Positions 8,377-18,435 of a stretch of 38,486 nt of DNA are shown here, piece after piece; position 1 is the first letter of the stretch, and each line of letters begins with the position of its first letter. A program made the position numbers and the translations under genes. The DNA comes from Pseudomonadota bacterium. Lineage in GTDB: Bacteria; Pseudomonadota; Alphaproteobacteria; UBA1280; JAAZVW01. Where the stretch lies: positions 1 to 38,486 of the forward strand of contig JAAZVW010000012.1 of assembly GCA_018623135.1 (NCBI GenBank), written 5' to 3'. A model generated the notes under the pieces. The model was not told the DNA's origin. It made no database searches and worked only from the letters and a program-made list of their open reading frames with translations.

Positions 8377-9732
8377 TTATGAGACTTCCCCTTTTCGGAA
8401 TTTTTTCAATAAACTGTCCATCTTCGCGGCGCGGTCGCGCACCATAATAATCGCATCATTTAAGTTACGTAAAACTTGTACAGGCGCTTCTAATTGTGGG
8501 CGCCTTTCAAGCTCTCGTGTTAACTGTAAAAAGCCTGCACGTTTTGTATCAATAATCACCATGCGCTCAAATGGGAAACCAGCTATTTTTAAGTTAAAAA
8601 TACCCGTACGTGCTTCAATGTCGTTATATTTATCAACAAGAGCACCCATGTTGTAAAAAGCTTGTACAAAGTGTGGATTCGCAGGATGGCTGCCGCCGTT
8701 GTATTGCCATAGTTTAAAAGCAGATCTTAAAACAGGACTCATGCTCGGTAATAAAGCCTGTATAAAGCTTTCTAAACGAAAAGCAAGCTTGCCATCACCA
8801 AGGTAAATGGCATGGCTGTGGCTTGTAACAACTGTTGTTTCTATGCCAAGTGCTTTAATGGTGCTTTGTAAATAATCCGCTACTTCTTTATGGAGAGAAC
8901 CTTTTTCTGCATCGGTAGGTGCATGGCTACGCTCATTGTCATTTTGTATAATGGCTTCGGCTTGGTGTAGGGCTTCATAAATTTCTTTTGTTAAATCCGA
9001 TGCGTTTGTTGGCATAAAAGTAGGCGTGTCTTTGTACCTTACAGCTGTAAGGATGGCCTGTTTGACGCTGCGCTCTAATTTATTAAAGCTCGGCATTGTT
9101 GTTAAAATAAAGGTGCTATAACCAGCATGTTCATCGCAACGTTTTTTAAAACTTACTGAGGCGGGGCGCCAGAACATCCAAATAGGGTATAGTTTACGAG
9201 ATTCTTTAAAGAGATAAATTTTACTTAAATCAGAAGCAAGGGCTGCAATGCGATGTGGAAAATCAACATGAGGAACGCGCTGAACCGCTTCCCACATTTG
9301 CATACTTGCTGTTGCAAGATCGGGTTTGTTGCTATCTTCTAAGTCCGTTGGCCAATGTTTAAAGCCGTTTAGAAAACCAATAAGCTCTTCTTCAAGCGGG
9401 TGTGCATTCGCAAGTGTTGGAGCAGCAATAATATCGGGGATAAATTTATTGAGATGTACTGGCATATTGAAGCCTGTACCTGTTTCATCAAATAGTGTGC
9501 CATCGGTCATTTTTTCGGCTTTAGAACGCTCGAACGTGATATATTTCACACAACCCCAAATAAATATAAACCCGCCGAAAGACGCGCCTCCGATAAGGAA
9601 AGAACCCCATAAATAGGGCTTAACAGAAAAAGTACTTTCTGGGTTAATAATGGCTAAAACCAACTGTATAACTGTATAAAAGAATACTATTAGACATATA
9701 AGGATTGCCATTCGGAATTTAGGATCGTACAT
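8377..9732 (-). CDS. Membrane protein with two N-terminal TM segments and a large cytosolic domain, unknown
   Basis: Only long minus-strand ORF not antisense to a better + strand ORF. TM segments 'AILICLIVFFYTVIQLVLAII' and 'LWGSFLIGGASFGGFIFIWG'. Confidence 0.75.
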   Translation of the reverse strand: MYDPKFRMAILICLIVFFYTVIQLVLAIINPESTFSVKPYLWGSFLIGGASFGGFIFIWGCVKYITFERSKAEKMTDGTLFDETGTGFNMPVHLNKFIPDIIAAPTLANAHPLEEELIGFLNGFKHWPTDLEDSNKPDLATASMQMWEAVQRVPHVDFPHRIAALASDLSKIYLFKESRKLYPIWMFWRPASVSFKKRCDEHAGYSTFILTTMPSFNKLERSVKQAILTAVRYKDTPTFMPTNASDLTKEIYEALHQAEAIIQNDNERSHAPTDAEKGSLHKEVADYLQSTIKALGIETTVVTSHSHAIYLGDGKLAFRLESFIQALLPSMSPVLRSAFKLWQYNGGSHPANPHFVQAFYNMGALVDKYNDIEARTGIFNLKIAGFPFERMVIIDTKRAGFLQLTRELERRPQLEAPVQVLRNLNDAIIMVRDRAAKMDSLLKKFRKGEVS

Positions 9733-9855
9733 AAAATAACCTTTTCTTATCTTGTTCGCCGTATAAGGGCCTATACTTTTTTATACAACATAAAGCGCCT
9801 TTCGTGTAGGGTTAAATGCGTATAAAAGTCTATTTGCAGACAGTGGAGAAAAAAT

Positions 9856-10929
9856 ATGTTTGTCGTAAAGCTAAGTTCTTTTGCGCTGAGTTTATTAGTA
9901 GCTGGCACAGCAGTTGCGCAATCTGCGTACCCTGGTTATGTGCCACCAGTTCAAAATCAACACGTGCCATATTATGCCGATGACACAAGAGGTGTCTATG
10001 TTCCGGCTCATGATCAGTATATTCAACGTAATAATACACAAATGGCGCAGGCTCAGATGCAAATGCAAAACCCAATGACAGGTTTAGATGCAGAATTAAA
10101 TCGTATCGCTGGTGATCAGGGTATGCTTGCAAACGGTGGTCAGCCGATAATGCAAGGTCAGATCCCGATGATGCAGCAACAAATGCCAATGATGCAAGGT
10201 CAGATCCCGATGATGCGTGGTCAAGGGCAATCAGTTGAGATGTTTTCTGGTCAGTACCAAGCGCAACCACTAAATATGCACAATCGTATTGTGCGTTTGC
10301 AAGAAGATCGTATTTCTGTGCGCCGTACATTGCGTCAAATGTTAGATCAAATTGGTGGTTCTGACTGGCAAGTGCAGTGGGACCTTTCTCCACAAAACGC
10401 TGCGCTTCCTGAAATGGAAATCTCTATTCATACAGAAGAACCATTTGTAAAAGTATTAGATGCATTGCTTGCACGTGTGCAAACACGTTCTGGCCAGCCT
10501 TTACGTGTTATTCGTTACGATAATTCTCGTCGCTTAATTATTACAGACCGTTCTGGCGGTTATGCGGGTAGTGGCGCGGTTGCTTCTACATTAAATGGTG
10601 GTTATGGTGCTGCGAAACCTGGTATTAGTAATGCAGCTGTAACAGAGCAAATGCTTAAAGAAGCAAAAGTATCTTTACACTATGATGAAATACCTTTGGT
10701 TGATGCCTTGGAAAATATTGTAAACCAAGCAGGTAAAGGCCAGTGGCGCTTGCGTGTTTATGCAGGTTTAGACCAAGTGCTTAAACCAGCGCATGTTGAA
10801 GAGCCTTTTGCGATTGCAATGGAGCGTCTGCTTCGACTATTTAATTTGAAATTTGAAATCTTCCCTGGCGGTAAGCTAGTGGTTGTCACTCAAAATGATC
10901 GTTTTGGTTATAATGGGATAACAGAATAA
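9856..10929 (+). CDS. PilL/TcpQ-like pilus protein with two TcpQ-like domains
   Basis: Signal peptide; Q/M-rich segment; two similar regions '...RTLRQMLDQIGGSDWQVQWDL...RLIITD' and '...LENIVNQAGKGQWRLRVYAGL...KLVVVTQ'; directly upstream of the secretin gene. Confidence 0.65.
   Translation: MFVVKLSSFALSLLVAGTAVAQSAYPGYVPPVQNQHVPYYADDTRGVYVPAHDQYIQRNNTQMAQAQMQMQNPMTGLDAELNRIAGDQGMLANGGQPIMQGQIPMMQQQMPMMQGQIPMMRGQGQSVEMFSGQYQAQPLNMHNRIVRLQEDRISVRRTLRQMLDQIGGSDWQVQWDLSPQNAALPEMEISIHTEEPFVKVLDALLARVQTRSGQPLRVIRYDNSRRLIITDRSGGYAGSGAVASTLNGGYGAAKPGISNAAVTEQMLKEAKVSLHYDEIPLVDALENIVNQAGKGQWRLRVYAGLDQVLKPAHVEEPFAIAMERLLRLFNLKFEIFPGGKLVVVTQNDRFGYNGITE
10150..10216 (+). repeat. Short in-frame direct repeat, 42-bp period
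   Basis: atgcaaggtcagatcccgatgatgc at 10150-10174 and 10192-10216, encoding MQGQIPMM repeats. Confidence 0.8.
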
Positions 10930-12827
10930 TGAAAAAACTGACGTCTGTATTAGCTCTTTCTATTGCTGTTGCAGCTTGTGCTCAAGATACTACTTATGTA
11001 GAAAAAGCAAGCCCTGCAAATGCATATAAAGATTACCGAGAGAACATGCGTTCTGTTGTTGGTGTAGGTGAACCTGTTTCTAAACGCCAGATGCGTGTGA
11101 ATGCTACAATTACACTTCAAGGAAGCATGACTTTAGATGAAGTGATGGAACGTATTGCAAAACGTTATAATGTTGCTGTGCGTTGGCACAAGTCTGTTCG
11201 CCGTTCTAAAATTGGTGAGTTGTTGGCTTCTGAGCAAACATTTAATGATGTACGTTCTTATATTGAAGATGTATATAAAGTGCGTGTAGTGCGTGAGGCA
11301 GAGCGTCGTTTAGTGGTTCTTCCTGGTGAGCAAGAAAAGCGTATTAAAGAGTTTGCACCTGGTGTTGATGTAACGCTCTCTCAAGCTTTGCGTGGTTTGG
11401 CAGCACAGTGTGATTTAAACCTTGTGATTACTGAAAATAAAGATCGTTTACAAACGGCTAAAGTAACAACAACACTAAAAGATGTTACTTGTCCGGATGC
11501 TTTTGATGCGTTGCTTTCTCCATATGGTATGAGCTTAGTTTCTCAAGGTGACTATTCTGTTATTGGTGGTCTACCGTCTCGTACGTGGAGCGTAAACCTT
11601 TACGAACCAACACGTACAGAACAGCAAGATCTAACATTCTCATCTAATGTACAAGGTGAAGGTGATTCTGGCGGTTCTGTTGGTGGTCAGACAGCTACAG
11701 TTGTACGTGAAGAGCGTGATTTGTGGAAAGAGCTTTCTAGTGACCTTGCAAACATGCTAGGTAATGCTTGCGATGACTACGAAATGGAATCTTCTCAAGC
11801 AAGTACAGATGGCGCATCTGACTTCTTGTTGCCGCCTGGCGTTGGCGGTGCTGTCTCTTCAAACACAACAACATCAACGACTGATGAAGATGTTATTGAG
11901 GCAGAAGGAGAGCTTTCTCAGCAATATAGCTGTGGTTACATTCGTGTAAACCGTGCAGTAGGCGTAGTAACAATGAAAGCACCTGCCTCTGTTATTCAGC
12001 GTGCGAATGAAGTGATTAAGCGAGTTGAAGATATTGCATCTCGTCGTTTGCTTGTAGAAGCGCGTTTGATTGCGGTTTCTCGTGAACGTTCATTTGATGA
12101 AGGTGGTGATATTTCAGGTTCTGTTGGCTCTAATAACGATACTGGGTTCTTTGGTAGTCAACCTAAAAATAATGCACTACGTAGTAATACGACAATTGCA
12201 GGTATGCTTGCTTCTTTAGGTGTTTCTGGCGGCGGTGGATTCTTGGGTTATCGTGGTGATAACTTAGATGCTGTTGTACGTTACGTTGAATCTTTTGGTA
12301 CAACATACAATCTTATGCACCCTACTTTAGAAGTAATGGACCGTCAACGTGCTGTTATTATTGATGGCCGAAACGAAATTTACTATGTGCGTGAAGCAGA
12401 AGTGATTCCGACTGATGGTAGTAACCCAATTGTGAATGCAACAGCAGAAGAGCGTACGCAGTTTATAGGGCTGCAGTTTGCGATTACGGCTCAGGTTGCT
12501 GATGGTGATCAGCCTCACACATTGGCTGTACAAATTCCAATTACAGAAATTTCACGTATTGTGCAAAGGGAGCAAACGATTAATGGTGATCAATTTATCG
12601 ATGAAATTCCAATTGCAACAACACGTGTAATCGATCAGAAAGTGCGTATTAAAGATGGCGAAATTAAAGTAATCGGCGGTTTAACACGTACTCTAGCTAT
12701 TGATCGCGAATCTGGCGTGCCACTTATTCGTGGGATTCCTTTAGCAGGTAAGCTATTCAACGAAGAGAATATTCAGTTTGAAGATGTTGAGTTTATTGTA
12801 CTGCTGCAGGTAAAACGTCTGTATTAA
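10929..12827 (+). CDS. Type IVb pilus secretin lipoprotein (PilN/BfpB-like)
   Basis: Lipobox 'ALSIAVAACAQ'; secretin C-terminal signature 'IKDGEIKVIGGLTRTLAIDRESGVPLIRGIPLAGKLFNEENIQFEDVEFIVLLQVKRL'. Confidence 0.85.
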   Translation: MKKLTSVLALSIAVAACAQDTTYVEKASPANAYKDYRENMRSVVGVGEPVSKRQMRVNATITLQGSMTLDEVMERIAKRYNVAVRWHKSVRRSKIGELLASEQTFNDVRSYIEDVYKVRVVREAERRLVVLPGEQEKRIKEFAPGVDVTLSQALRGLAAQCDLNLVITENKDRLQTAKVTTTLKDVTCPDAFDALLSPYGMSLVSQGDYSVIGGLPSRTWSVNLYEPTRTEQQDLTFSSNVQGEGDSGGSVGGQTATVVREERDLWKELSSDLANMLGNACDDYEMESSQASTDGASDFLLPPGVGGAVSSNTTTSTTDEDVIEAEGELSQQYSCGYIRVNRAVGVVTMKAPASVIQRANEVIKRVEDIASRRLLVEARLIAVSRERSFDEGGDISGSVGSNNDTGFFGSQPKNNALRSNTTIAGMLASLGVSGGGGFLGYRGDNLDAVVRYVESFGTTYNLMHPTLEVMDRQRAVIIDGRNEIYYVREAEVIPTDGSNPIVNATAEERTQFIGLQFAITAQVADGDQPHTLAVQIPITEISRIVQREQTINGDQFIDEIPIATTRVIDQKVRIKDGEIKVIGGLTRTLAIDRESGVPLIRGIPLAGKLFNEENIQFEDVEFIVLLQVKRLY

Positions 12828-12884
12828 ATTAATGGTGCTTTCCATAAGTAACAAGGTTTAGGATAAATTAAGGGGAATTTTCTC

Positions 12885-13511
12885 ATGAAGACTTATAATA
12901 ACGTAAAACGTTTGGCTGGTTATACAATTGACCAAACTATTCTTATCGTATCTGTAATTGCAGTACTTGTAACAATGATTATTGGTTCTGTCGGTTGGGA
13001 TCTATTAACACGTGCTGGTGCAACAAAGCTGGTTTCTCACTTGCGTCAAATTGAACAGGCGAATGGTCAATTTTATGCAGCCCATGGTGTTTGGCCGCAT
13101 GATGCACTACAAAGCTCTGCACAGAATAATGCCCTTTGTGCGTTAGTTGACCCTGATGCTGTAGATACATCTGTAACAAACGGTGCTCAAGTGCGTAACT
13201 TATTGCCTGCTTACACACATGATTGCGATACTGGTTCTGTAACACACTCAACAGGTAATGCTGCTGCTGAAATGCGCTCTCAAGACGTTCCAACTATGAA
13301 TGATAACTACTTGGTAGTTGAGTTACAAGAAGTTGCAATGCCTGAAATTATTGAAGCGGATAAAGTGATTGATGGTGACCCTGCGGGCTCTCCGGATACA
13401 GGTCGTATTCGTTACGATGCAGCGCAAACAGGTAAGGGTACTATTTTCTTTATCGCAAATATTACTGATACAGTAAGCGCTGGTACAGACTTCACAGTTC
13501 CAGGTGAATAA
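12885..13511 (+). CDS. Type IVb pilin candidate (possibly major pilin)
   Basis: Short basic leader then 'G/YTIDQTILIVSVIAVLVTMIIGSVGWDLL', a hydrophobic alpha-1-like helix; located between secretin and ATPase genes; strong AAGGGGAA RBS. Confidence 0.65.
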   Translation: MKTYNNVKRLAGYTIDQTILIVSVIAVLVTMIIGSVGWDLLTRAGATKLVSHLRQIEQANGQFYAAHGVWPHDALQSSAQNNALCALVDPDAVDTSVTNGAQVRNLLPAYTHDCDTGSVTHSTGNAAAEMRSQDVPTMNDNYLVVELQEVAMPEIIEADKVIDGDPAGSPDTGRIRYDAAQTGKGTIFFIANITDTVSAGTDFTVPGE

Positions 13512-13544
13512 TAGTTAGTCTATATAACTAAGGTGTTTTTAGGA

Positions 13545-15731
13545 ATGACAGATAAGAATAAGAATAATCAGTCTGAAACTCTGCAAGAAGAGTTGAAACC
13601 AGAAGATTTCTTAGATGCATTAGATGATTGGGATACAGGTTTGGAGGATGATCTTCAAACCTCGTCTCCTATTGATGCAGATGAGATTCTTCCAGAAGTG
13701 GAAGAGATTGATGACTTAACGCCATCTGTTATTCCTGACGCGCCAAAAATAAGCCCAGAAGATGTAACAGAAGAAGATGTTGTTGCAGATTTTGAAATGG
13801 ATATACCTGCAGAGGTGGATCCAATTATAGAAGAAGATGAGCTTCTTGTAGAAGAAGAGAAGTTTATTAAATCTAATCCTGATTTGGATGCGAAACCACT
13901 TATTGAGTCAGAAGAAGAATTAGAAGTTGTTGCTGAAATTGAACCATCGCAAGATAACTCGACTCAAAGCGGTAAGATGGAACGAGAAATTATTCTTGAT
14001 GAAATTAGAAATTTAGATTTAACAGATGTGCCCGTTCATGCGCATGTTTTTTACAAGGTTGTTAAAGCATTAAGCTTATCAAAAGATTTAGGTATTGATG
14101 AGCTCACACGTGCTCATGCTGCTAATATGCTAGAAGACAACCAGTTACCTCAAGGTATCATTAAAAAGCTTTTAGACGATGAGTCTATTGATCAAGAACA
14201 GCTTGGTATTTTGTTTGCACGTGCTCAGGATCGTTTAGAAATTATGACGATGGAGCAACTTCCGCCTACTGCACGTGAAGTCCGCCAAGAACTTGACCCT
14301 AAGGTGCAAATGATTTTGCGTGATAAGCGTGTTGTGCCAATTAAATTACATACTCTTGATCGAGGCAAAGCAGAATTGCACATAGCCCAAGCTGGCTATG
14401 TGAGGGATTTGGTTCTAGAATCTGCTGTTAAAGAATTTTCAGGCGGCTATGACTTTGTATGGCATTATGCGGCGCCAGATGTTTGTGGTGCTTATTGGCT
14501 TACAGGTGATGAGCGTGGTGATGTTGATGAAGGTATGGAAGCAGAGCAGCTTTTAAACCGTATTATTACCACAGCGATTGACGCTAAGTCATCAGATATT
14601 CATGTTGATCCATCCATGAAAGGTGCTGCAAAGGCCACAATTAAATACAGAATTGATGGTATTACACGCCCTAAAGAGGTTATTAGCTTAGAACAGTTAG
14701 AGCGTTTGCGTGTGCGTATTGAAAACGTTGCGCGTATGCCTAAAGTGAATTTAAATCACCCTAACAAAGGCGCTTTTACTCGTGCTGGTTATGATTGGCG
14801 TGTGCAAATACAGCCGCATGCAGGGCGCCAGGGTTCTGTGCCTCGTATTGTAATTCGTCGTTTGAATCCAGACGTTATTGCCATGGAAGATTTGGGCTAC
14901 CCAAAATACTTTATTGATAAGCTATTAACAGCTGCTAAAGCTACAAATGGTGTGATTTTCTGGACAGGTCCAACAGGTTCGGGTAAGACGGAGTCTATTC
15001 ACTCGGCGGTTGTTTCTGCTGACCCTATGGGTCGAGGTCTTTCTGTGCATACAATTGAAGATCCACCAGAGAAACGTGTAGAAGGCTATGCGGTTCAGAT
15101 GGAAATAGCAGAAGGTGATCCATCACGTTCGGGGCTTTCATTGCTTAAGTCTTCTTTGCGAGCAGACCCTGATGTTGTGATTTTTGGTGAGGTTCGAGAC
15201 CATGAAATGGCGCAACTTGTGTTTGATGCAGCCAATACAGGTCACTTAGTTTTTACGACTTTGCATACAAACTCTGCCATTGACTCGATTACACGTCTGG
15301 TTGAGCTTAATATTAGTGGCTACCTTATTACTTATGTACGCGGTATTGCCGCACAGCGTTTGGTGCGTCGTGTGTGTACAAACTGTCGTCAGAAGTTGGA
15401 TAAGCCAACCGCACAAGAACTTAAAGTGCTTGAGTATTATAATGTACCTGCTGATAACGGCCATTACTACACGCATAACCCTAAAGGATGCGCAAACTGT
15501 AACTACACAGGTTACAGAGGCCGAATTGCCATTGCGGAATGGCTTGTCCCTTCTGCGGATATGGCAGAAGCTGCTGAAAAAGCAGAATTTAATCGCTTAG
15601 AAAAACTAGCGATAGAATCTGGATATCAGCCAATGGGTTATATGGGTGCGCTACACCTTAAAGCAGGTATTACAGACGTGGAAGAGCTGAAGCGTGTTGT
15701 ACTTGAGCTTGCTGTAATGGAAGATTTGTAA
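13545..15731 (+). CDS. Type IVb pilus/type II secretion ATPase (PilQ/PilB/GspE family)
   Basis: Walker A 'WTGPTGSGKTES'; 'FGEVRDHEMAQLVFDAANTGHLVFTTLHTNSA'; zinc motif 'VCTNCRQ...GCANCNYTGYRGR'. ATG at 13545, 8 nt after AAGGTG, preferred over GTG at 13533. Confidence 0.9.
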   Translation: MTDKNKNNQSETLQEELKPEDFLDALDDWDTGLEDDLQTSSPIDADEILPEVEEIDDLTPSVIPDAPKISPEDVTEEDVVADFEMDIPAEVDPIIEEDELLVEEEKFIKSNPDLDAKPLIESEEELEVVAEIEPSQDNSTQSGKMEREIILDEIRNLDLTDVPVHAHVFYKVVKALSLSKDLGIDELTRAHAANMLEDNQLPQGIIKKLLDDESIDQEQLGILFARAQDRLEIMTMEQLPPTAREVRQELDPKVQMILRDKRVVPIKLHTLDRGKAELHIAQAGYVRDLVLESAVKEFSGGYDFVWHYAAPDVCGAYWLTGDERGDVDEGMEAEQLLNRIITTAIDAKSSDIHVDPSMKGAAKATIKYRIDGITRPKEVISLEQLERLRVRIENVARMPKVNLNHPNKGAFTRAGYDWRVQIQPHAGRQGSVPRIVIRRLNPDVIAMEDLGYPKYFIDKLLTAAKATNGVIFWTGPTGSGKTESIHSAVVSADPMGRGLSVHTIEDPPEKRVEGYAVQMEIAEGDPSRSGLSLLKSSLRADPDVVIFGEVRDHEMAQLVFDAANTGHLVFTTLHTNSAIDSITRLVELNISGYLITYVRGIAAQRLVRRVCTNCRQKLDKPTAQELKVLEYYNVPADNGHYYTHNPKGCANCNYTGYRGRIAIAEWLVPSADMAEAAEKAEFNRLEKLAIESGYQPMGYMGALHLKAGITDVEELKRVVLELAVMEDL

Positions 15732-15743
15732 GGGTAATCTAAA

Positions 15744-16829
15744 ATGGCGCTGATTGAAGTTGGTATTACGTCGTTACCGTTGGAAGATCGTATTGATTTC
15801 TTCCAAACCATGTCTACTTGGCTAAATTCAGGCGGTGGTACGATTTCGGTTAACGAAGCTGTTAGAAATACTTGCGATGCTTTTTCTCAAGATGAATATA
15901 AATCTTTAATGGGACGCATGAAGCGTATTGTTGAAGAATATGATTCTGGTCAAGTATTGTTTCATGAGGCGTTACGTTCCGCAAATTTAGGGTTTGCAAT
16001 GCAAGAATTAGCTGTGGTGGCAGCGGCAGAGCAATCTAACCAATTAAGATTGGCGCTCCCTTCGTTGGTAGAAGCCATGAAAATGCGCCAAGACTCTATT
16101 AAAGACCTTAAAAAGCAAATGACAATGCCTGTTGTGGGTGGTTTTGCGCTTATTTTAATGACACTAGGTGTATTAAGGTTTATGTTGCCTATGGTTTTAG
16201 GACCGGTATTGCAAAGGTCTCCAGAGGCTTTGGAAAAATTCCCATCATTAATTCAGTATTTTTGGGCAGCTTCTCAGTGGTTGGTGGCTAATCAGTGGTT
16301 CCCGATTATGCTTTTTGTCGTTCCTGTGTCTATTTTGCTACTACGCAATCTTTCATTTATGAGACCACTTGTTGAAAAAATTACGATGATTGGACCTTTC
16401 AAAAGAATTGTTATTTCTTTTAATGCAGTTATTACAGTTTACTTTTTGCCTGCGCTTTCGCGTTCGGGTATGACAATGCCAGATGTATTAAGGTCTATTG
16501 CTACAACCATTGGAAATTCAGGCATTTCAGGGCAGATGCGTGTGGCGGCGACAGAGCATGAATCAGGCGTTTCTCTTTCAGATGCCGTTGCAAGGTTGCC
16601 ATTTAGAACGGCCTTTAGAAACGCTGTATTTGCAGGGGAGCGTACAGGTGCTATTGCAGACCGCGTGGAAGATTTAAAAGTGCCTTTTACAACAGAATAT
16701 AATAGAGTTGTTAAAAGGGTGACATCAACAATACGTATGGCGGTTATGGGCTTTTTAGTGCCTATGTTCCTTATTAGTATGTATACCAGCTTGGTGGCGC
16801 CGATTTTTGCACTAATGGAGTTCGGTTAA
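15744..16829 (+). CDS. Type IVb pilus inner-membrane platform protein (PilR/GspF family)
   Basis: GspF-like layout with duplicated halves around hydrophobic segments; 'LSRSGMTMPDVLRSIATTIGN', 'AVFAGERTGAIADRVEDL'; follows the ATPase gene. Confidence 0.8.
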   Translation: MALIEVGITSLPLEDRIDFFQTMSTWLNSGGGTISVNEAVRNTCDAFSQDEYKSLMGRMKRIVEEYDSGQVLFHEALRSANLGFAMQELAVVAAAEQSNQLRLALPSLVEAMKMRQDSIKDLKKQMTMPVVGGFALILMTLGVLRFMLPMVLGPVLQRSPEALEKFPSLIQYFWAASQWLVANQWFPIMLFVVPVSILLLRNLSFMRPLVEKITMIGPFKRIVISFNAVITVYFLPALSRSGMTMPDVLRSIATTIGNSGISGQMRVAATEHESGVSLSDAVARLPFRTAFRNAVFAGERTGAIADRVEDLKVPFTTEYNRVVKRVTSTIRMAVMGFLVPMFLISMYTSLVAPIFALMEFG

Positions 16830-16831
16830 GA

Positions 16832-17938
16832 ATGAATGTAGTTCTTGTTTCACGTAGTGGTGTTCAGTATGTAGATGGTAGCCGCGGCGCTATTGAGGCG
16901 TTGTTTGTTCCGAGTAAGGAAAAAACACAACGTTTTAATGACCTGACAACAATTAACAACAGTACAGTAAAAAATCGTTACGGAGACCAAACAGCAACGC
17001 CTTTATGGCGCCAGTTGGGTAATGCGGTATATGTATACGGTGTTATGCCTCATGATTTGGTTGAAAAGCGCGAAGCTGTTTCGGTTTTTTTACCTGAGGA
17101 TTATATTCCGCTAGGTTCTAATACGTACTATTTTGTTTTTGGTGAAAAATGGGTTGTGCATGGTACGCGTGAGATAGCAGAAGACGGCACGGCTTATTGG
17201 GTACACTCTCGTGTAGATGTTGAGGAAACTGGTGCAGCCAATATGGTGATTGAATCTGTTTCTGAGCGGTTGCTCCAACATACAGAAAATATTACGGTTG
17301 CTGTTCAAGGCAATGCAGATGCACTTTCTCAATTACAGCAAAGTTTAAAAACATTTAATATTGAGCCTGTACGCTTTGACTCTTTGCCTAAACATAAAGA
17401 AGCGAAGCCGTTATATGAGCACCGAGATCATAGTTTGATGATGATGATTCTTGTGATGTTATCAGGTATTGCTTTTTCTGTTTTTGCGTTCCAAACCTTT
17501 TTATCTTATATGGATTTACAAAGCGCCAGAAATGATATGCGTGCTTTAGAAGAGCGTATTGCAGCACAGCAACAAAAAGTTTTAGGCGGGATTCGTAAAC
17601 CTAAAACGATTATGAAATATTTAAGAACATCTATGGATATTCAGCCTTCTGCTTTATTACATACAGCTTCGGATGCGGCCTCTGCTTTTGGTCGTTTGGA
17701 ATCTATTGAGCTTTCGAATGAAGTGGAAGACACTAAGAAAAAAAGACGTACACGTAAATCAAAAGAAGTAACGAAAAAAATTACAGCCTTTGTTTCTGTT
17801 GTGAATAATGCCCTTTTGATTGATCAAGAACGCTTAGCGCAATCTGTTTTAGAAACACGACCTGCGGTAAGATCTATTGAGCGTGTTGATTCAGGTGGTG
17901 AGCGTATGCAATTGAGTATAGAGGTACAGGTAAAATGA
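16832..17938 (+). CDS. PilO-like (IncI/type IVb) pilus accessory membrane protein
   Basis: Single internal TM 'SLMMMILVMLSGIAFSVFAFQTFL' followed by coiled coil; position after GspF-like gene; N-terminal 'VVLVSRSGVQYVDGSRGA'. Confidence 0.5.
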   Translation: MNVVLVSRSGVQYVDGSRGAIEALFVPSKEKTQRFNDLTTINNSTVKNRYGDQTATPLWRQLGNAVYVYGVMPHDLVEKREAVSVFLPEDYIPLGSNTYYFVFGEKWVVHGTREIAEDGTAYWVHSRVDVEETGAANMVIESVSERLLQHTENITVAVQGNADALSQLQQSLKTFNIEPVRFDSLPKHKEAKPLYEHRDHSLMMMILVMLSGIAFSVFAFQTFLSYMDLQSARNDMRALEERIAAQQQKVLGGIRKPKTIMKYLRTSMDIQPSALLHTASDAASAFGRLESIELSNEVEDTKKKRRTRKSKEVTKKITAFVSVVNNALLIDQERLAQSVLETRPAVRSIERVDSGGERMQLSIEVQVK

Positions 17939-18435
17939 TGACAAGATCTACAACCCGTAACATACTTTTGCTTATGACATTTGTGCTTGTTGGTGGTGCT
18001 TTGTTTATGAAAAACCAAAACACGGTTATTCAAACCGATACACAGGCTGTTGAAAATAATATTACGCGTTTAAGAACACAACAAAAGCAAGCCTCTCAAG
18101 TATCTACTGATGTTGCGCTTTTGGATAAGCGTACAATGAACGAGAAAAACGCAACGCGTTTGGGTATTTTAAGGTATTTAGGTTTAGAAGAATCAGATTT
18201 AGATTATGAAACCCGTGCTGTTAACGTGCGTAAAGTAAGCGGCACAAACTTATATACACGTTCTTTTAGTATTAGAGGCCGTATGAGCTATGCAGATGCA
18301 TTAGAGCGCATTGATGCGTTTAATGCTTCTGAAAAAATTGTGATTGATCGTATTTTACTGACACCTGGTGAAGGTTATGGTGATATTGTGAATGTAGAAA
18401 TAGGAGGTGTGTTCTATGGCTTGGATAAGAAATAG
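17935..18435 (+). CDS. Bitopic pilus assembly protein (GspM/PilO-like topology)
   Basis: ATGA overlap with upstream stop; N-terminal TM 'NILLLMTFVLVGGALFM' plus coiled coil. Confidence 0.5.
   Translation: MMTRSTTRNILLLMTFVLVGGALFMKNQNTVIQTDTQAVENNITRLRTQQKQASQVSTDVALLDKRTMNEKNATRLGILRYLGLEESDLDYETRAVNVRKVSGTNLYTRSFSIRGRMSYADALERIDAFNASEKIVIDRILLTPGEGYGDIVNVEIGGVFYGLDKK

Noticed and set aside
9830-10393. 187-aa minus-strand ORF
   Set aside because: Antisense to the signal-peptide-bearing TcpQ-like + strand gene; the His/Gln/Leu-rich composition looks like a shadow of the Q/M-rich repeats.
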